In this document: positions 10,968 to 21,294 of the stretch, one piece after another | Layout of the letters: each line of letters starts with the position of its first letter | Numbering within the stretch: the first letter of the stretch is position 1 | The notes under the pieces: model-generated | What the model saw: only the letters and a program-made list of their open reading frames with translations | The model's database searches: none | What the model was told of the DNA's origin: nothing | Assembly: GCA_024734495.1 (NCBI GenBank) | Contig: JALMQS010000128.1 | Coordinates: forward strand, 21,373,350-21,437,349 | Source: Forficula auricularia | Lineage: Eukaryota > Arthropoda > Insecta > Dermaptera > Forficulidae | Reading direction: 5' to 3' | DNA: 64,000 bases | Made by a program: the position numbers and the translations under genes

Positions 10968-11645
10968 TTATTTATTGAATTTAACATTTAAATAACATGT
11001 GTTGCCTCTTCTGGCTTTAATGACCTCCTGTAAGCTATTGGAAATACTATCGATAATGCTTTTGATATAGGCTTGTGGTATATTATTCCACTCCTCCAAA
11101 ACCGCATCTTTCAGTTCAGGGAAAGTGGTTGGTGGTAATATTCGACTCCGAATACCTATTTTTAAGTTTCTCATATGTGTTCGATAGGGTTGAGGTCTGG
11201 AATGCGCGCTGGCCATAGTAATCTTCTAATGCCGATTGTATCCAGGTACTCAGTAACAATTCTCGCGACGTGTGGGGGTGGGGATTATCTTGCATAAGAA
11301 GAAAATATTCTCCAATAAATGGTGCAAACGGTATAACACGTGGTTCCAAGACAGCTTCCAAGTACGCATTGATTGCTCCTCTTTCTAAAATCACCAAGTC
11401 CGTGCGGGCTTCATAAGAAATGCCACCCCACAGCATAATGGACCCATTTTAAAAACCAACCGTTTCCACTATGGTACATAGCAAAAACCTTTGGTTCGGA
11501 CGTCGATACACTCGGTGACGACCATCTGGACCAATTAATGATATTCTGGTTTCATCCGAGAATAGAACATTGATGCATTGTGCAATCGGCATGTTCGCGA
11601 GCGAAACGAAGCCGCTCTCTTCTATGTTGAGGAAGAAGTTGTGGG
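10968..11645 (-). pseudogene. Tc1-like transposase fragment (catalytic domain to C-terminus)
   Basis: Read across frames on the minus strand, the pieces in order are VLFSDETRISLIG (first catalytic Asp), GSIMLWGGISYEARTDL, YFLLMQDNPHPHTS (second Asp), PDLNPIEH (catalytic Glu), and EEWNNIPQAYIKSII with EVIKARRGNTCY at the C-terminus. These are the hallmark blocks of IS630/Tc1 transposases. The frame shifts and carries at least one stop, and no N-terminal DNA-binding domain precedes it, so it cannot make an active enzyme. Its terminal part is repeated in inverted orientation in the right arm, so it lies in a rearranged copy rather than a simple decayed one. Confidence 0.8.
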
Positions 11646-11824
11646 GCTCGAACAGGCCTGAAAGCTTTTCAATTTCTTTCTGCCAGCCTTCTTTTAACTA
11701 GTCTTAAGATCACTCTTACATTTCTTTTAATTGACTACGTATCTCAGAAGATGATATAAAACGATTTCGTAAAACGTTGCTCACCATTAAAATTATCATC
11801 TCGAGCTGAAGTGCACATTTTGCG

Positions 11825-12300
11825 GGCTTAACCCTATCGAACACATATGGGACAACTTATAAAGACGTATTCGGAGTCGAATATTCCCACCAACCACTAT
11901 ACCTGAACTGAAAGATGCGGTTTTGGAGGAGTGGAATAATATACCAAAAGCCTCTATCAAAAACATTATCGATAGTTTAATTGTTTAATTAATGAATCAA
12001 GGCCAACGCTGCAAAAAATGAACGAGGAAGAGATTAAAGAAATTCCATAATTCATATAGATATTAGGTATTAGTTTGGGTTCGGGGATCAGTGGCTAAGA
12101 AGATATAGGACCTAAAGTTTTTATTACAAAGCATCGCAGTACACATTCGAAGATCCCGGGTTCGAGCCCGGGCTGATCCTTTTGTCTATCATAAAAATAA
12201 TCTTTACTTAGTTCCCTAAATTTAAATTATCGATAATATTCCCAATCGTTTACAGGAGGTCATTAAAAGCAGAGGAGGCAACACGTGTAATTAAAATGTT
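11825..12300 (+). pseudogene. Second, inverted copy of the transposase C-terminus
   Basis: Plus strand: NPIEHIWDN, then a stop, then PELKDAVLEEWNNIPKASI, matching the left arm with substitutions. It is interrupted after TCGATA by the insertion at 11,975-12,225 and resumes with LQEVIKSRGGNTC-like sequence. It is not functional. Confidence 0.75.
11975..12225 (+). mobile_element. tRNA-derived insertion (SINE-like) with 10-bp target duplication
   Basis: Direct repeats ATTATCGATA at 11,965-11,974 and 12,226-12,235 flank 251 bp absent from the left arm. At 12,085-12,179 lies a tRNA-like segment: acceptor-type helix GGATCAG/CTGATCC, A-box-like TGGCTAAGAAG, B-box GGTTCGAGCC with a perfect five-pair T stem. 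The anticodon arm is not normal and there is no clear poly-A tail. Confidence 0.6.
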
Positions 12301-12592
12301 AAATTCAATAAATAAATTTAAAAAATTAAGTGCTGATGCAAAAATGGCTTTCATGTAAGAATGACATTTTTTTTAATTTCAAGTTTTTTTTTTTTTAAAT
12401 TAAAATAAATATTCCTGTTTAAATTATAATTTTTTAATCTTTTATTATCCTAGAAATTGAATGTAATAAATAAATTAAGTGAACATTTGTTTAATTGAAA
12501 AATATTTAATAAAACTTAAGTGGGCGGTTAATTGTGTCACTGAGTGTATATAAGACTTGCTCGTTAAATAATATAAGATATTGTAAAGTAGT

Positions 12593-13499
12593 ATCATGGA
12601 ATATCAACAAAAGCTAGGGATATCAGGTAAGTGAAAATCATAGGGCATATCGTTAAATGATTGTTTAGAAATTTAATATATCTCGTTTGAAGCATAGGTG
12701 CTATTATTTTACGTAACTTTTACATATACATGTATCACTTCTTTATATTCAATTACAGATGAAAAAGGATGCATTTGGTTGAAAAATATCCTTTCATTTC
12801 CAAATAAAAGGATCAAATTAATTGGAGTTGTTGTCACGTTGCAAAGTCGTGTGGCGCCGGATTTCCACGTGAACATTATATAATATGCCCATTATGATCA
12901 TTAACAGATATGGATCGACTGGGTTAAATCAGTCAAGTTATTACTAATTTCATTTATTTGATTAAACTCAGCTTTTAATACAAATCTTTCAAAGCGTGCT
13001 AAACTCTGATAATTAAAAAAAGAACTCGTTCAATTGTCCTTTTTTGAAATACTTAACTTTTGTTGTTATTCAACTTTAACAATGATTCGAATTATTCAAG
13101 TTTAATTAATTTGAAGATCGAAAATGGCAAAATTACATAAAACAATAAATTTGAAACTCCAGACTTTTTGAGAGGTTTCCAACTGAATTTGCCGAATTGG
13201 GAATTCAATTTAAATTTACGCATAAGTTCATCTAATGTTTTAATGAAATCATTAAAAATGGATTTAATACAAAACATTTTCAATGTTCATTTATCTATTT
13301 TCAGCTTAAACTTAGTATTAATAAGATAAAAAAAAATTGCAACGGATAATTGGTAGTATTTATCCAAAGTCATTTGAAATACTAGTATTAATATGTTTAT
13401 TCCTTTATTATTAATCAGATATCACTGGCTATTTGTAGTCCATGTTGACTTAAAATCAAAAATAACGATCGATTCTTACCTACTACTAGAGGAATAACC
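12593..13499. other. No gene recognised
   Basis: Both strands were read. Short frames at 12,698 and 13,092 have no motif. Confidence 0.5.
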
Positions 13500-13668
13500 T
13501 TATTATATTCCTTGAAAAGTTTTTGTTTTGCCGAGAGTAGCAGAGTTGTTGATTCACAAAGAGAAACAAAGAGGTTGTCCTCTGCTTGATGCAAATAAAC
13601 ATACACACATATATGTCGAAATGATATATCTGTATATACTCGTATATAGATATTATTTATTTGTTTGA

Positions 13669-13705
13669 GACTATACTTTCGAAGACTTGGTCTTCATCAT
13701 CAGTC
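13669..13705 (-). ncRNA. Hammerhead-like ribozyme motif
   Basis: Minus strand: CTGATGA, an extra T, GAAGAC/GTCTTC helix II with a CAA loop, GAA, AGTATAGT, C. The A15.1-type position is preserved, but the GAAAC C is G in this copy. Confidence 0.4.
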
Positions 13706-13781
13706 TTTTTTAATTATAAATTTTGTTTTTCACCGTATTGATATTGACTCCATGAAAAACAATATTTATAATTAAAAAAGA

Positions 13782-13816
13782 CTGATAATGAAGGCCAAGT
13801 CTTCGAAACTATAGTC
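13782..13816 (+). ncRNA. Hammerhead-like ribozyme motif (partner arm)
   Basis: CTGATAA (one core change), an extra T, GAAGGC/GTCTTC helix II, GAA, ACTATAGT, C. It is the mirror of the motif in the other arm. Confidence 0.4.
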
Positions 13817-14043
13817 CCAAACAAATAAATTATATATATATACAGATATATCATTTCGATATATATGTGTGTATGTTTATTTGCATCAAGCAGAGGACAA
13901 CCTCTTTGTTTCTCTTTGTGTTATTATATTCCATTTTTGATGTTTTGACCATGAACTCAACACTTCAAATGAATAAATTTTAAGGAATTAAAAAAAGTAT
14001 CATCTTACTTAGAGTTTCTCTCCCGGGATTTCTCGTTCCCGAT

Positions 14044-14490
14044 TTGCCGGGAAATTCGCATAAATATCTATTTCCGATTTCCCGAAAAAAATGTCATTTA
14101 TCATCATATATGAAAAATAAATATTCTAAAACTACTTGTTTTAGCGCATTGATTTCCGATAAGGAAAACTATATAGAAGCAGAAATGCCGGCGAATGATT
14201 TGAAACGAAAGCTTGAAATTGCTAGAAATGTGAGCACTAAAAAAGAAAATACAGAAGATTCAGAATTTAAGTCTATATTAAAAGAATTTAATTTATTTGA
14301 CGACGGAGTAAAATTAACAAAAAATTTGAAAATGCTCTTAAATGGTCTCCTTTGTATTGAACCAACCTAAGTGGAAAGCGAAATAATATTTTTCGACTGC
14401 TACCCTTTTTGTAACCAAAATTAGGTCACGACTCAACGACAATTCGGTTAATCCCCTAGTTTGTCTCAGAACTCATAAAAACTCTTTTGA
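14044..14490 (+). pseudogene. hAT transposase C-terminal (dimerisation) fragment
   Basis: The open part runs to 14,370 and ends LLNGLLCIEPT; after a stop and frame changes the sequence continues VESE, VTKIRSRLNDNSVN and LVCLRT. This PTSVESERAF...RSRL...LV.LR pattern is the hAT C-terminal dimerisation domain. The BED zinc finger and catalytic core are absent, so the element is internally deleted. The 108-residue open frame should not be taken as a host gene, because the perfect target duplication places it inside a transposon. Confidence 0.75.
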
Positions 14491-14574
14491 TAAATAACAT
14501 TTTTTGTTAAGTATTAAGTTTTATGTTTTAATGACAAAATAAATGAAAATTTTAATTGTTTTTTTTTAATTATA

Positions 14575-14935
14575 GGTGCGCAACTAAGTTCTCGCTGTTT
14601 TTTTTATGAAAATGCAACTTTATTGTGAAGAAATAGTTACAAATGAATAATTAAAACTATCGCTTTCCACAAATTTTTCCCATTTTTCTGTCAGAGCTCG
14701 AATATGTACCCTGACGACAGAAGTGTTAATCTTTTGACGCTATCCACAAATCAAGACATTTTTTGATGTCTTCATATGAGGTTAACTGCTGATCATGTGC
14801 CATGCTAGACCATGTGCCATGGAACGAAACAAGTGATAATCGGACGGCGCAATATTTGGGGAATATGGCGGGTGGGGTAGGACTTCCCATTTGAGCGTTG
14901 CCAAGTAGGTTTTAACAGGTTTGGCAACGTGATAA
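14575..14935 (-). mobile_element. Mariner-like fragment nested in the hAT relic
   Basis: The left edge GGTGCGCAACTAAGTTCTCG, preceded by TA, looks like a mariner 3' terminus. On the minus strand a broken frame gives YEDIKKWLDSW-like and KNGEKF-like pieces, the usual C-terminal region of mariner transposases. Only the 3' part remains. Confidence 0.55.
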
Positions 14936-15059
14936 ATTTATTTTAATTAGTAAATATTAAAACCCGGCTTACCAGGGAATCCCGAGAATATCTTCGAAAT
15001 ATTCTCGTTTCCCGGGAATTATTATTTGCCGGAAAATAAGAAACCCTGATCTTACTCTA

Positions 15060-15600
15060 TGGTAAAGTACTTTAAAATAAAATTTTACTAAAAACTTTGT
15101 ATAACCTGTTTTGTGGTCCTCAATTAAAATATTAAATGTGATCAAAATTGGTTAAGCCATTTTGAAGATATTTAGAAAAATCTTAAAAAGTACTAGAAAA
15201 AAGTAGTAATTTTTGTGGACCGATATGTACGAAAAACTAGTCAGCGTTTCATTTTGTTAAATTAATGGTAGGTTTTCAATTTCATTTCAATCTGTTGAAC
15301 GGTATGGAAAAAATCGTATGTTAAAATGAGTAACATACCTACATACATACGTTTATTCATCCACACACTAAATGAAAAAATCGCACATTTTGGCCTTTGG
15401 ACAAGACACTACGTAATTTTTGGGGAAAATCGTCTTGTGCTAAAATTCAACCTAATTGAATACTACAATTTGTGACTTTAATTGAGTACATGGGTTCCGT
15501 AGTCTTTACCTGAGGACTCTTTGAAGTCGCGCTTTGAGAATGACCGATTCCAATACTTTACCCATGCATCGCATTGGATAAAGTAAAAAAATAGGCATTT
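15060..15600 (+). repeat. Dispersed repeat R4 (copy a)
   Basis: Shares GTACATGGGTTCCGTAGTCT and CTTTGAAGTCGCGCTT-type blocks with 40,437-40,990 (inverted), and a short stretch with 31,310-31,420. It ends CGCATTGGATAAAGTAAAA. Non-coding, class unknown. R4 is a local name. Confidence 0.6.
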
Positions 15601-16440
15601 ATATTTTAAAATTTGATGCGCAAATCAATAATGATATAATTGTTATCTTATTAAAAATTCAGTTACCTAATAATTTATTAATATTTATTCATTAGATTAC
15701 GCATATGTTAAACAATTTTTTTCTTTTATTAAATTAAATAATCGGACTATTAATTAACTAGGGATGTCTGTATTTTCGGACAAAGTTAAATAATGTAAAA
15801 ATGTTTAGAAATTTGAAATATAGATATTTTCTTCTGAACATATTCTTAATTCAAGATTCTTGAAAAATGATTAGCTTCGAAATAGCATATGTATAAAATA
15901 TATATATATCACTTAGGGAATATAACAACTACTGGTGTTTCAGCCTTTCAGGTATCTTATCCATAATCATAACTTTTTCTTATCGAAAAATATCGATAAC
16001 ATCCAGGGAAAAAAAAACAAAATTTAGTGATGTCCAATTCAGGATATACTTGATAGTATTTATTTACATTAAATCACTATTAAAAAATTCGGGTGTGTGC
16101 TTAGGACCACACGACAGAAGTGATAACTTATGTGGCATTTATAATTTTAATAATTAATAATAAATTAATTAATTATTTTATTATAAATAATAAAATAAAT
16201 AATGACTTTTATTATCCAATACAAAAAAATACAAATATTTTACAAATACAAAAAAAACTTCGACCTCGAGGCCCAAAAGCCTCACCATCGAATGTCCATT
16301 TTTTTTTTTAATTTTTAACATATTTTTGATACTCCTTATTTTGCTAAGGGAAAAAATTGATAAAAAACCCCATACTTTTTATTTTTAACATAAAAAAGAA
16401 AAAAAAACACAAAAACAAAACAAAATGAATAATGATGAAA
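15601..16440. other. AT-rich stretch without a recognised gene
   Basis: TA-rich simple sequence at about 15,897-15,908 and an A-rich tract at about 16,385-16,420, the latter probably downstream sequence of the minus-strand LINE. Confidence 0.5.
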
Positions 16441-16760
16441 TGAAGAGCACTAAATGAGAAATGAAGTGTCTGTCACATCCGGTATATTTCGTTAATTAGA
16501 GGGTTGAGATTTGATTGCGCATTATTTTCGAATTTTTTAACACTATTTTCTAGGTTTTCTTTTAGAGAAGTCATGTTTAGTCCGATTCTTATTATATGGT
16601 TGTTGATTCCAGGTGGAGGAATGGTCATTTTCCTTAATGTTTTTGACTGGACCCTTTCCAAATCGTTGAGCCTGGTTTTGGAGGCGAAGGGGAGCCACGC
16701 AGGGGCAGCGTATCCCATGATTGGCCGAACAAGCATTTTATACAGAGTCATTTTTTTTTT
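16441..16760 (-). mobile_element. LINE fragment: C-terminal end of a Jockey-like reverse transcriptase
   Basis: The minus-strand frame 16,751-16,473 contains LYKMLVRPIMGYAAPAW, then a KTRLNDLERVQSKTLRKMT block, the C-terminal region that follows the catalytic palm in Jockey/CR1-type LINEs. It ends at a stop after EIYRM. The palm motif is absent, so this is 5'-truncated. Confidence 0.75.
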
Positions 16761-16930
16761 TAATTTTATTGAACCAATTATTTTACATGAATTAATGCAT
16801 ACATTGTTTTTGAGCTTCGACTCCGGAGATTACTTCTCCACCATCGACTGTCCTTGATCATCTTTGTAGTCCTTGTTTTTAATAAGAGGAAAAAACTAAT
16901 TAAATAAAAAACCTCTTTTCCGATAATTAT
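16755..16930 (+). repeat. Dispersed repeat R5 (copy a)
   Basis: GGAGATTACTTCTCCACCAT and AATAAGAGGAA blocks recur at 60,215-60,400. Non-coding, class unknown. Confidence 0.55.
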
Positions 16931-17444
16931 TCCAATTCCATTTTGATTCATCCAATAATTTATATTACCTCTATGTCCTTATTTATTTAAACTTTCGCAG
17001 TCTCATTGATTAAAAAAATAAAAGTTAATGCTGAAGTGCCAACTGTGGCTTGAATTGGTACAAGATCAAGACAAAGAGCCCAATCGTGATGATTGGCAAC
17101 CGTTACCACTGACAATTGGCAACCGTTACAGCTTAATCCCATTTACTGCCAAGTAAAATAAAAAGTGTACAAAACGCGCCAAAAGAAGTTCTCACTTAAA
17201 AAAAACATTAAAAACTTGCATATAGTGGTTCTTATTCATTGCTAGAACGCGTTGTGATCAATTATTATCAAAAGAACTCAAGATTAATTTTAGCTTTATG
17301 GCAGTTTTAAATCAAGTGGAAGTTTTTTGTAATAGTCTCGACATGAATTTAGCTGGCCGTCCAGATTTGTCTCGAGCTCCACTCGATGTTCATAGCCTGG
17401 GCACAATCAAAGTTGGTGGAAGCTAGGCAGCGAGCATTGGTTAA
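16931..17444. other. No gene recognised; one 42-codon frame of unknown meaning
   Basis: A frame starting with ATG near 17,298 encodes MAVLNQVEVFCNSLDMNL and stops after about 42 codons. I do not recognise it. Confidence 0.4.
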
Positions 17445-17832
17445 GGCAGTTGTTCTTAACATTTTTAATCCACGACCCACATTTGAGAAATATGTTAATG
17501 TAGCGACCCAACAAAAAGCCAAATTTTTCCATTAACTATTTTTTAATTAATACTTGAAAAATTTTCTTCAATTCTACAATGATGACCTTTTTTTTACAAA
17601 GATATAATTGTATTTTTTAAATTAAGATAAAAAAGGTACTTTTCGATCCAAGGAAAATTTAATAAAAAAAGTAGGCTATTTTAAAAAAGTATTGAGAAAA
17701 TTAAGATATATTTTTAAACTTATTGAAAATAAATGTAGTAAAATATTTTTAACGACTCAGCGCGACCCAAAGAATATGCTTCGCGAGCCAACTAATTGTG
17801 ATATCGGCGAACGCCACTGTTTCCAATGACAC
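17445..17832. mobile_element. hAT-like MITE relic
   Basis: The left end CAGTTGTTCTTAACATTTTT and a CGACCCAC block resemble the CAGTGGTTCTTAACC hAT terminus type. The right end reads CAGTGGCGTTCGCC on the minus strand, with subterminal GGGTCGCG. No target duplication is seen. Confidence 0.5.
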
Positions 17833-17936
17833 AGCGTGTATTATCTCTGGAATGCCGCCTATCGATATCATAGTAAATGAACACTCTAGGCTAAAAATTT
17901 GGATTGTCTAAGACATGCTTAGAGCCTTGTATAAAA

Positions 17937-18058
17937 ACTAGCTGCAAGGCCGCCTTCGGCGGACCTCTTGCTAGCCAGGGAACTCTCCCCCTGGACCCCT
18001 ACCCTGAAACCCCACTCAGCACCCCCATCTACCCCACCACCCCAATGTACAGACAAAA
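17937..18058 (+). repeat. Repeat R6 (copy b)
   Basis: AACTAGCTGCAAGG, CCGCCTTCGGCGG hairpin, CTAGCCAGG and a C-rich run, ending CCAATGTACAGACAAAAC. It is the reverse-orientation counterpart of 4,440-4,810. Confidence 0.6.
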
Positions 18059-18229
18059 CGAGCTAGCGAGGCTAGCTGTTAGAGAACGAGCTAAAGGCAA
18101 CGAAGCTGAATCTCTACACTAGGCAGCCTCTGGGAGTAACACCACCTCCTTGTGGTCTAGCTGGATATCCGTACCTTTCGGAGAACTGAGAGTGTTACCC
18201 TTGGCGAAGAACGCACTGTTGTCATCTCG

Positions 18230-18810
18230 GCATATATAGAAATATTTCTATGTTTTTAGTACATCTGGAAAATGCGCTAGATATGCTATATTATGTCATT
18301 AGACATATATAGTCCCATGGATGATCCTTCCTTATGGGCTATCTTTTTAGTATATCTGGTGGGCCAAGATGTGCTATGTTATGCCGGGAGTTGTCAATAG
18401 GATGCAGCAGCTGCTGCATCAAAACCAACTATGGTGACTACATCTCTTGAATTTATCTGATAAATTCCAAAAGAGATAAAATGCTATGATATTACACTAG
18501 AAATATCATAAACACGTTTGTTTCTACAAATCCTATAACATCGACTCTGTCGGTTAATGAACAGATACAAATTTATGAATATATCACTCTAAAAATGATG
18601 CTGATATCACATTGTATAAACAATTATGCAAGAATGAATGTATTGGAATAGTGACTCAAACATCTCGTCATATATAGAATTTCTTCTATCCTTTTAGTAT
18701 ATTTCGGTTCGATCCTGCCCAGATATGCTATTTTATGTTTATGACATATATAGTAAGAGATACTCTATCCTTTTAGTATATTCAGAAATTGCTCTGGATA
18801 TGCTTCATTA
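18230..18810 (+). repeat. Repeated hairpin modules in the island
   Basis: At least four modules (near 18,232, 18,305, 18,668 and 18,735) share CATATATAG, TTTTTAGTA and CAGATATGCTA-type blocks. TTAGTATATCTGG and CCAGATATGCTA can pair within modules. A 20-nt self-complementary GATGCAGCAGCTGCTGCATC lies near 18,401. Confidence 0.55.
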
Positions 18811-19309
18811 TGCCGAGATGTTGCCGATCAGATGCAGTAATCACTGCGTCAGGCTTGAACCAAATACGCCGACCTTGCGGGCTTTGACCTGGTTGAGTGC
18901 ACCACTGCGTGCGGCCGGGCTGATCAATGGCACAGCAGCAAGCCAAAAATACCGTACGGTATTAAATACTTAGCTTAAGTATAACTCACGGCGCATGGTT
19001 TGATGGTGGCCATGCAGATTGATAAGCATAACTAAGCTGTCACTCTTTGATGACAATTGTTACTATTTCATAAGACAGTAAACAGTATTAAACTGTAACC
19101 AGCAGTTGAGGGCGCTGCTGGAAATATGCTTATCAATATAAATAATTCATAATTGCCGATGAGAATCACCAGTATATGGTGATGGTTGCAAAAGCTGGCC
19201 ATGATTGATTCCGTGACTAGCTCATCGGCTTCCACGCTCGGAGTACCGCGGCATCCACGTAATCAGGAACTGACAAACCTGCAAGCCTTATTGGTGTTTC
19301 ACTGGCATT

Positions 19310-19900
19310 ATGTTTGCTAATCAGTGTGGGCGGGGGACGTACGTGCATTGTACCCGCTCACGTGTCATGGCATTTGACATGACAAGGCATTTGGCTAAAC
19401 CTCTGATTTAAAATGGCCCGGCGGGCACATCTGACGGTGGTTCAGATTGGGCATAGCGAGCCCACGCTGTGTACGTGCTAGTCAGCGCGGCGGGAAGATA
19501 GTACCGCTCGCGTATCATGACTCGATTTTTATCCATCATGGTAGGGTATCTGGTCGCACCCATGACTTACAAGGCCCGGCGGGCACATCTGACGGTGGTG
19601 GGCTGTCATTAACTTGATGATTTACCCCCGGCAGACATTAGGCATAGCAAGCCTTCGCTGTGTGCGTGCTAATCAGCGCGGGTTGGGAAAGTACATAGGT
19701 GTATTGTACCGCTCGTGTGTCATGAATGGATTTATCCGTCATGATAGGGTGCCGGCCACACCACCCCTGATTTAAAAACGGCCCGGCGGACACATCTGGC
19801 GGCGGCCTGGATGTCATTTACTTGGCATTTATACCCCTGTCAGATATTAGGAGTGGCGATCCTTCGCTGTGTGTATGCCAACGGTGCACACGTCTGAAAG
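19310..19900 (+). repeat. Diverged tandem repeats of about 180-210 bp
   Basis: Three units and a partial fourth share GCTAATCAGCGCGG-type, TACCGCTCG, TTTATCC.TCATG, GCCCGGCGGGCACATCTG and CATAGC.AGCC..CGCTGTG blocks. The spacing varies and divergence is high, so the array is old. Confidence 0.6.
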
Positions 19901-20740
19901 TGAAGTGCGGCTGTCATTTAATTGATGACTTACAAGTCACTCAAGAATAAGGGTGTGGCGCCTCTCACCGTAGTGAATGCCAATCTGTGCCACTTGACTG
20001 TGGTATTCATGGTTGATATCATGTAGACCGAAATCTGCATGGTTATATATCATGTAGAAGAGGTTGCCGACTTCCAGATTTAACAGGCAAAACCTGGGTT
20101 GGCACAAAAGGTGGCGAACCGTTGGCCAAGCGGACAACCGGTTCGCGTGCCTGGGCTGGAGATTTTGAATCTTCACATCCTACAAGCTGTTTCACAGCGG
20201 GTGTGAGCCGGCTTGGACGATTTGCAAGCGATTCGTCAGGTGTATGCGATGTTGCAATCGCTTCAGGTAAACCAACCGCACATACAGTCGATCACGTACT
20301 AGGACTGTGGGAAGAGAGTCCGAATCTGAAGAGGTGGAGCATGGAAAGTCATGTGCAAGAGAAACCTCGAGCAACCATACCAAAGGTTGTTAAAAACTAA
20401 GGTGCCATGGGGAATGGAGAAAGCCCTAGGCACGAAAGTTCTTAGCTCCATTCGACTGAGGTTGGACTCGTGGTGGCATAAGGATTCGACTAGATAGCTC
20501 TGTTGTTAACTCGCCAGATGTTGATAGCTTCAACACTCGCGAGGGTGGAATACACGCCCGCTGTATTTCACGTATACACATACCTCTGTGTATACACTTA
20601 CACCTTGATTGATGCCATTCGTGGCTCTCTCAGGGTTACATGCGAGACGAGAGTCCTGTATGCGCTGTTTGCGAGTGAGGGAGAAGGCCGTTGAGGTTAG
20701 GTACCCCACTTTAAACAATTCGGTGCGTCTTGCGCTGTCA

Positions 20741-20998
20741 GATCAAATGTACAGACAAAACCTTAATTTTATATGTATATATATATGTTAACATTGAATA
20801 TATATATATATAATTTTATTTAAATTGGTAGCTATGACGACCCCTGGACCCCCCCCCCCCCCAAAAAAAAAAAAACCCCACCCAGGATCCTCACCCCAAT
20901 GTACAGAAAAAACCTTAATTTATATATATATATATATATAGATAATTTCATTTAAATTGGTAACCATGACGACTGTTTTTGTTGCGTGACGGACATAG
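20741..20998. repeat. TA microsatellites and C-run within a duplicated R6-like tail
   Basis: Two copies (about 20,745 and 20,900) of ATGTACAGA...AAAACCTTAATT, a TA microsatellite, then TTTAAATTGGTA and CATGACGAC. A C-run followed by an A-run lies near 20,850-20,875. Confidence 0.55.
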
Positions 20999-21005
20999 GT
21001 ACATA

Positions 21006-21173
21006 CGAGCCCTGCCCCATCTCAATTGGCCCATCAATATTTTTTCTTTTTAAATAAAATTATGCTAATTCACGGTAAATTTAATTAAAATATTTATTTT
21101 TATTATCATTTGGAATAACATTTTAAACAATTTAAAACATTTTACTTAAAATTATTTTTTAATTGCTAAAAAC
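21006..21173 (+). repeat. Left inverted terminal repeat of the Tc1-like transposon
   Basis: Pairs with about 22,410-22,587. The two arms differ by scattered substitutions and a small indel. Confidence 0.8.
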
Positions 21174-21294
21174 ATATTTTTATATAAAAAATAGTTCTTT
21201 GTTTTTCACAATTTTTTTTTAAGAATCTTCGAATATGTAAAATAGGCCTTGCCTTTTTCCAACAAATAGTTTGTTTTGTTTATTATTAGTAAAA

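Larger units (their letters stand above)
10740..12546 (-). mobile_element. Tc1-like element with two inverted copies of its 3' end
   Basis: Termini CACTCAGCGGCACAATTAAC and the complement of CACTCAGTGACACAATTAAC, bordered by TA at 10,738-10,739 and 12,547-12,548. The left arm carries a minus-strand transposase fragment. From about 11,825 the right arm carries the same C-terminal region on the plus strand, so both ends derive from the 3' end. The N-terminal helix-turn-helix region is missing. A tRNA-like insertion sits in the right arm. Confidence 0.8.
13512..13920 (-). mobile_element. Foldback element with 12-nt target duplication and two hammerhead-like motifs
   Basis: Direct repeats TTATTATATTCC at 13,500-13,511 and 13,921-13,932. 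Arms of about 200 nt share GCATCAAGCAGAGGACAACC and complement, separated by a loop of about 25 nt. On the minus strand the tail reads CTGCTACTCTCGGCAAAAC, the conserved tail of this family. Confidence 0.75.
14010..15048 (+). mobile_element. hAT element relic with perfect 8-bp target duplication
   Basis: Direct repeats ATCTTACT at 14,002-14,009 and 15,049-15,056. The right terminus reads CAGGGTTTC on the minus strand; the left is TAGAGTTTC, mutated. Subterminal CCCGGGA blocks lie at both ends. It carries a C-terminal transposase fragment and a nested mariner piece. Confidence 0.8.
18059..20740. other. GC-elevated, hairpin-rich island of unknown nature
   Basis: About 2.7 kb with visibly higher GC than its surroundings. 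It has no frame with a recognisable domain, and is built largely of tandem and hairpin-forming modules. It is bounded on both sides by ATGTACAGACAAAAC (about 18,043 and 20,747), as if inserted into or framed by the R6-type repeat. Candidates are an intergenic-spacer-like array, the non-coding end of a large retroelement, or an integrated foreign sequence. I cannot decide between them. Confidence 0.5.

Noticed and set aside
13415..13606. Recurring MYVYLHQAE... peptide (also at 37,624)
   Set aside because: It arises from the conserved tail of the foldback family, which looks structural (RNA or DNA level) rather than coding.
14044..14370. 108-residue frame as a host gene
   Set aside because: The sequence continues into the hAT dimerisation domain and the locus is bounded by hAT ends and a perfect 8-bp duplication.
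20122..20791. Several overlapping frames in the GC-elevated island
   Set aside because: Frames exist on both strands at once and none shows a motif or codon pattern; they follow from low AT content.
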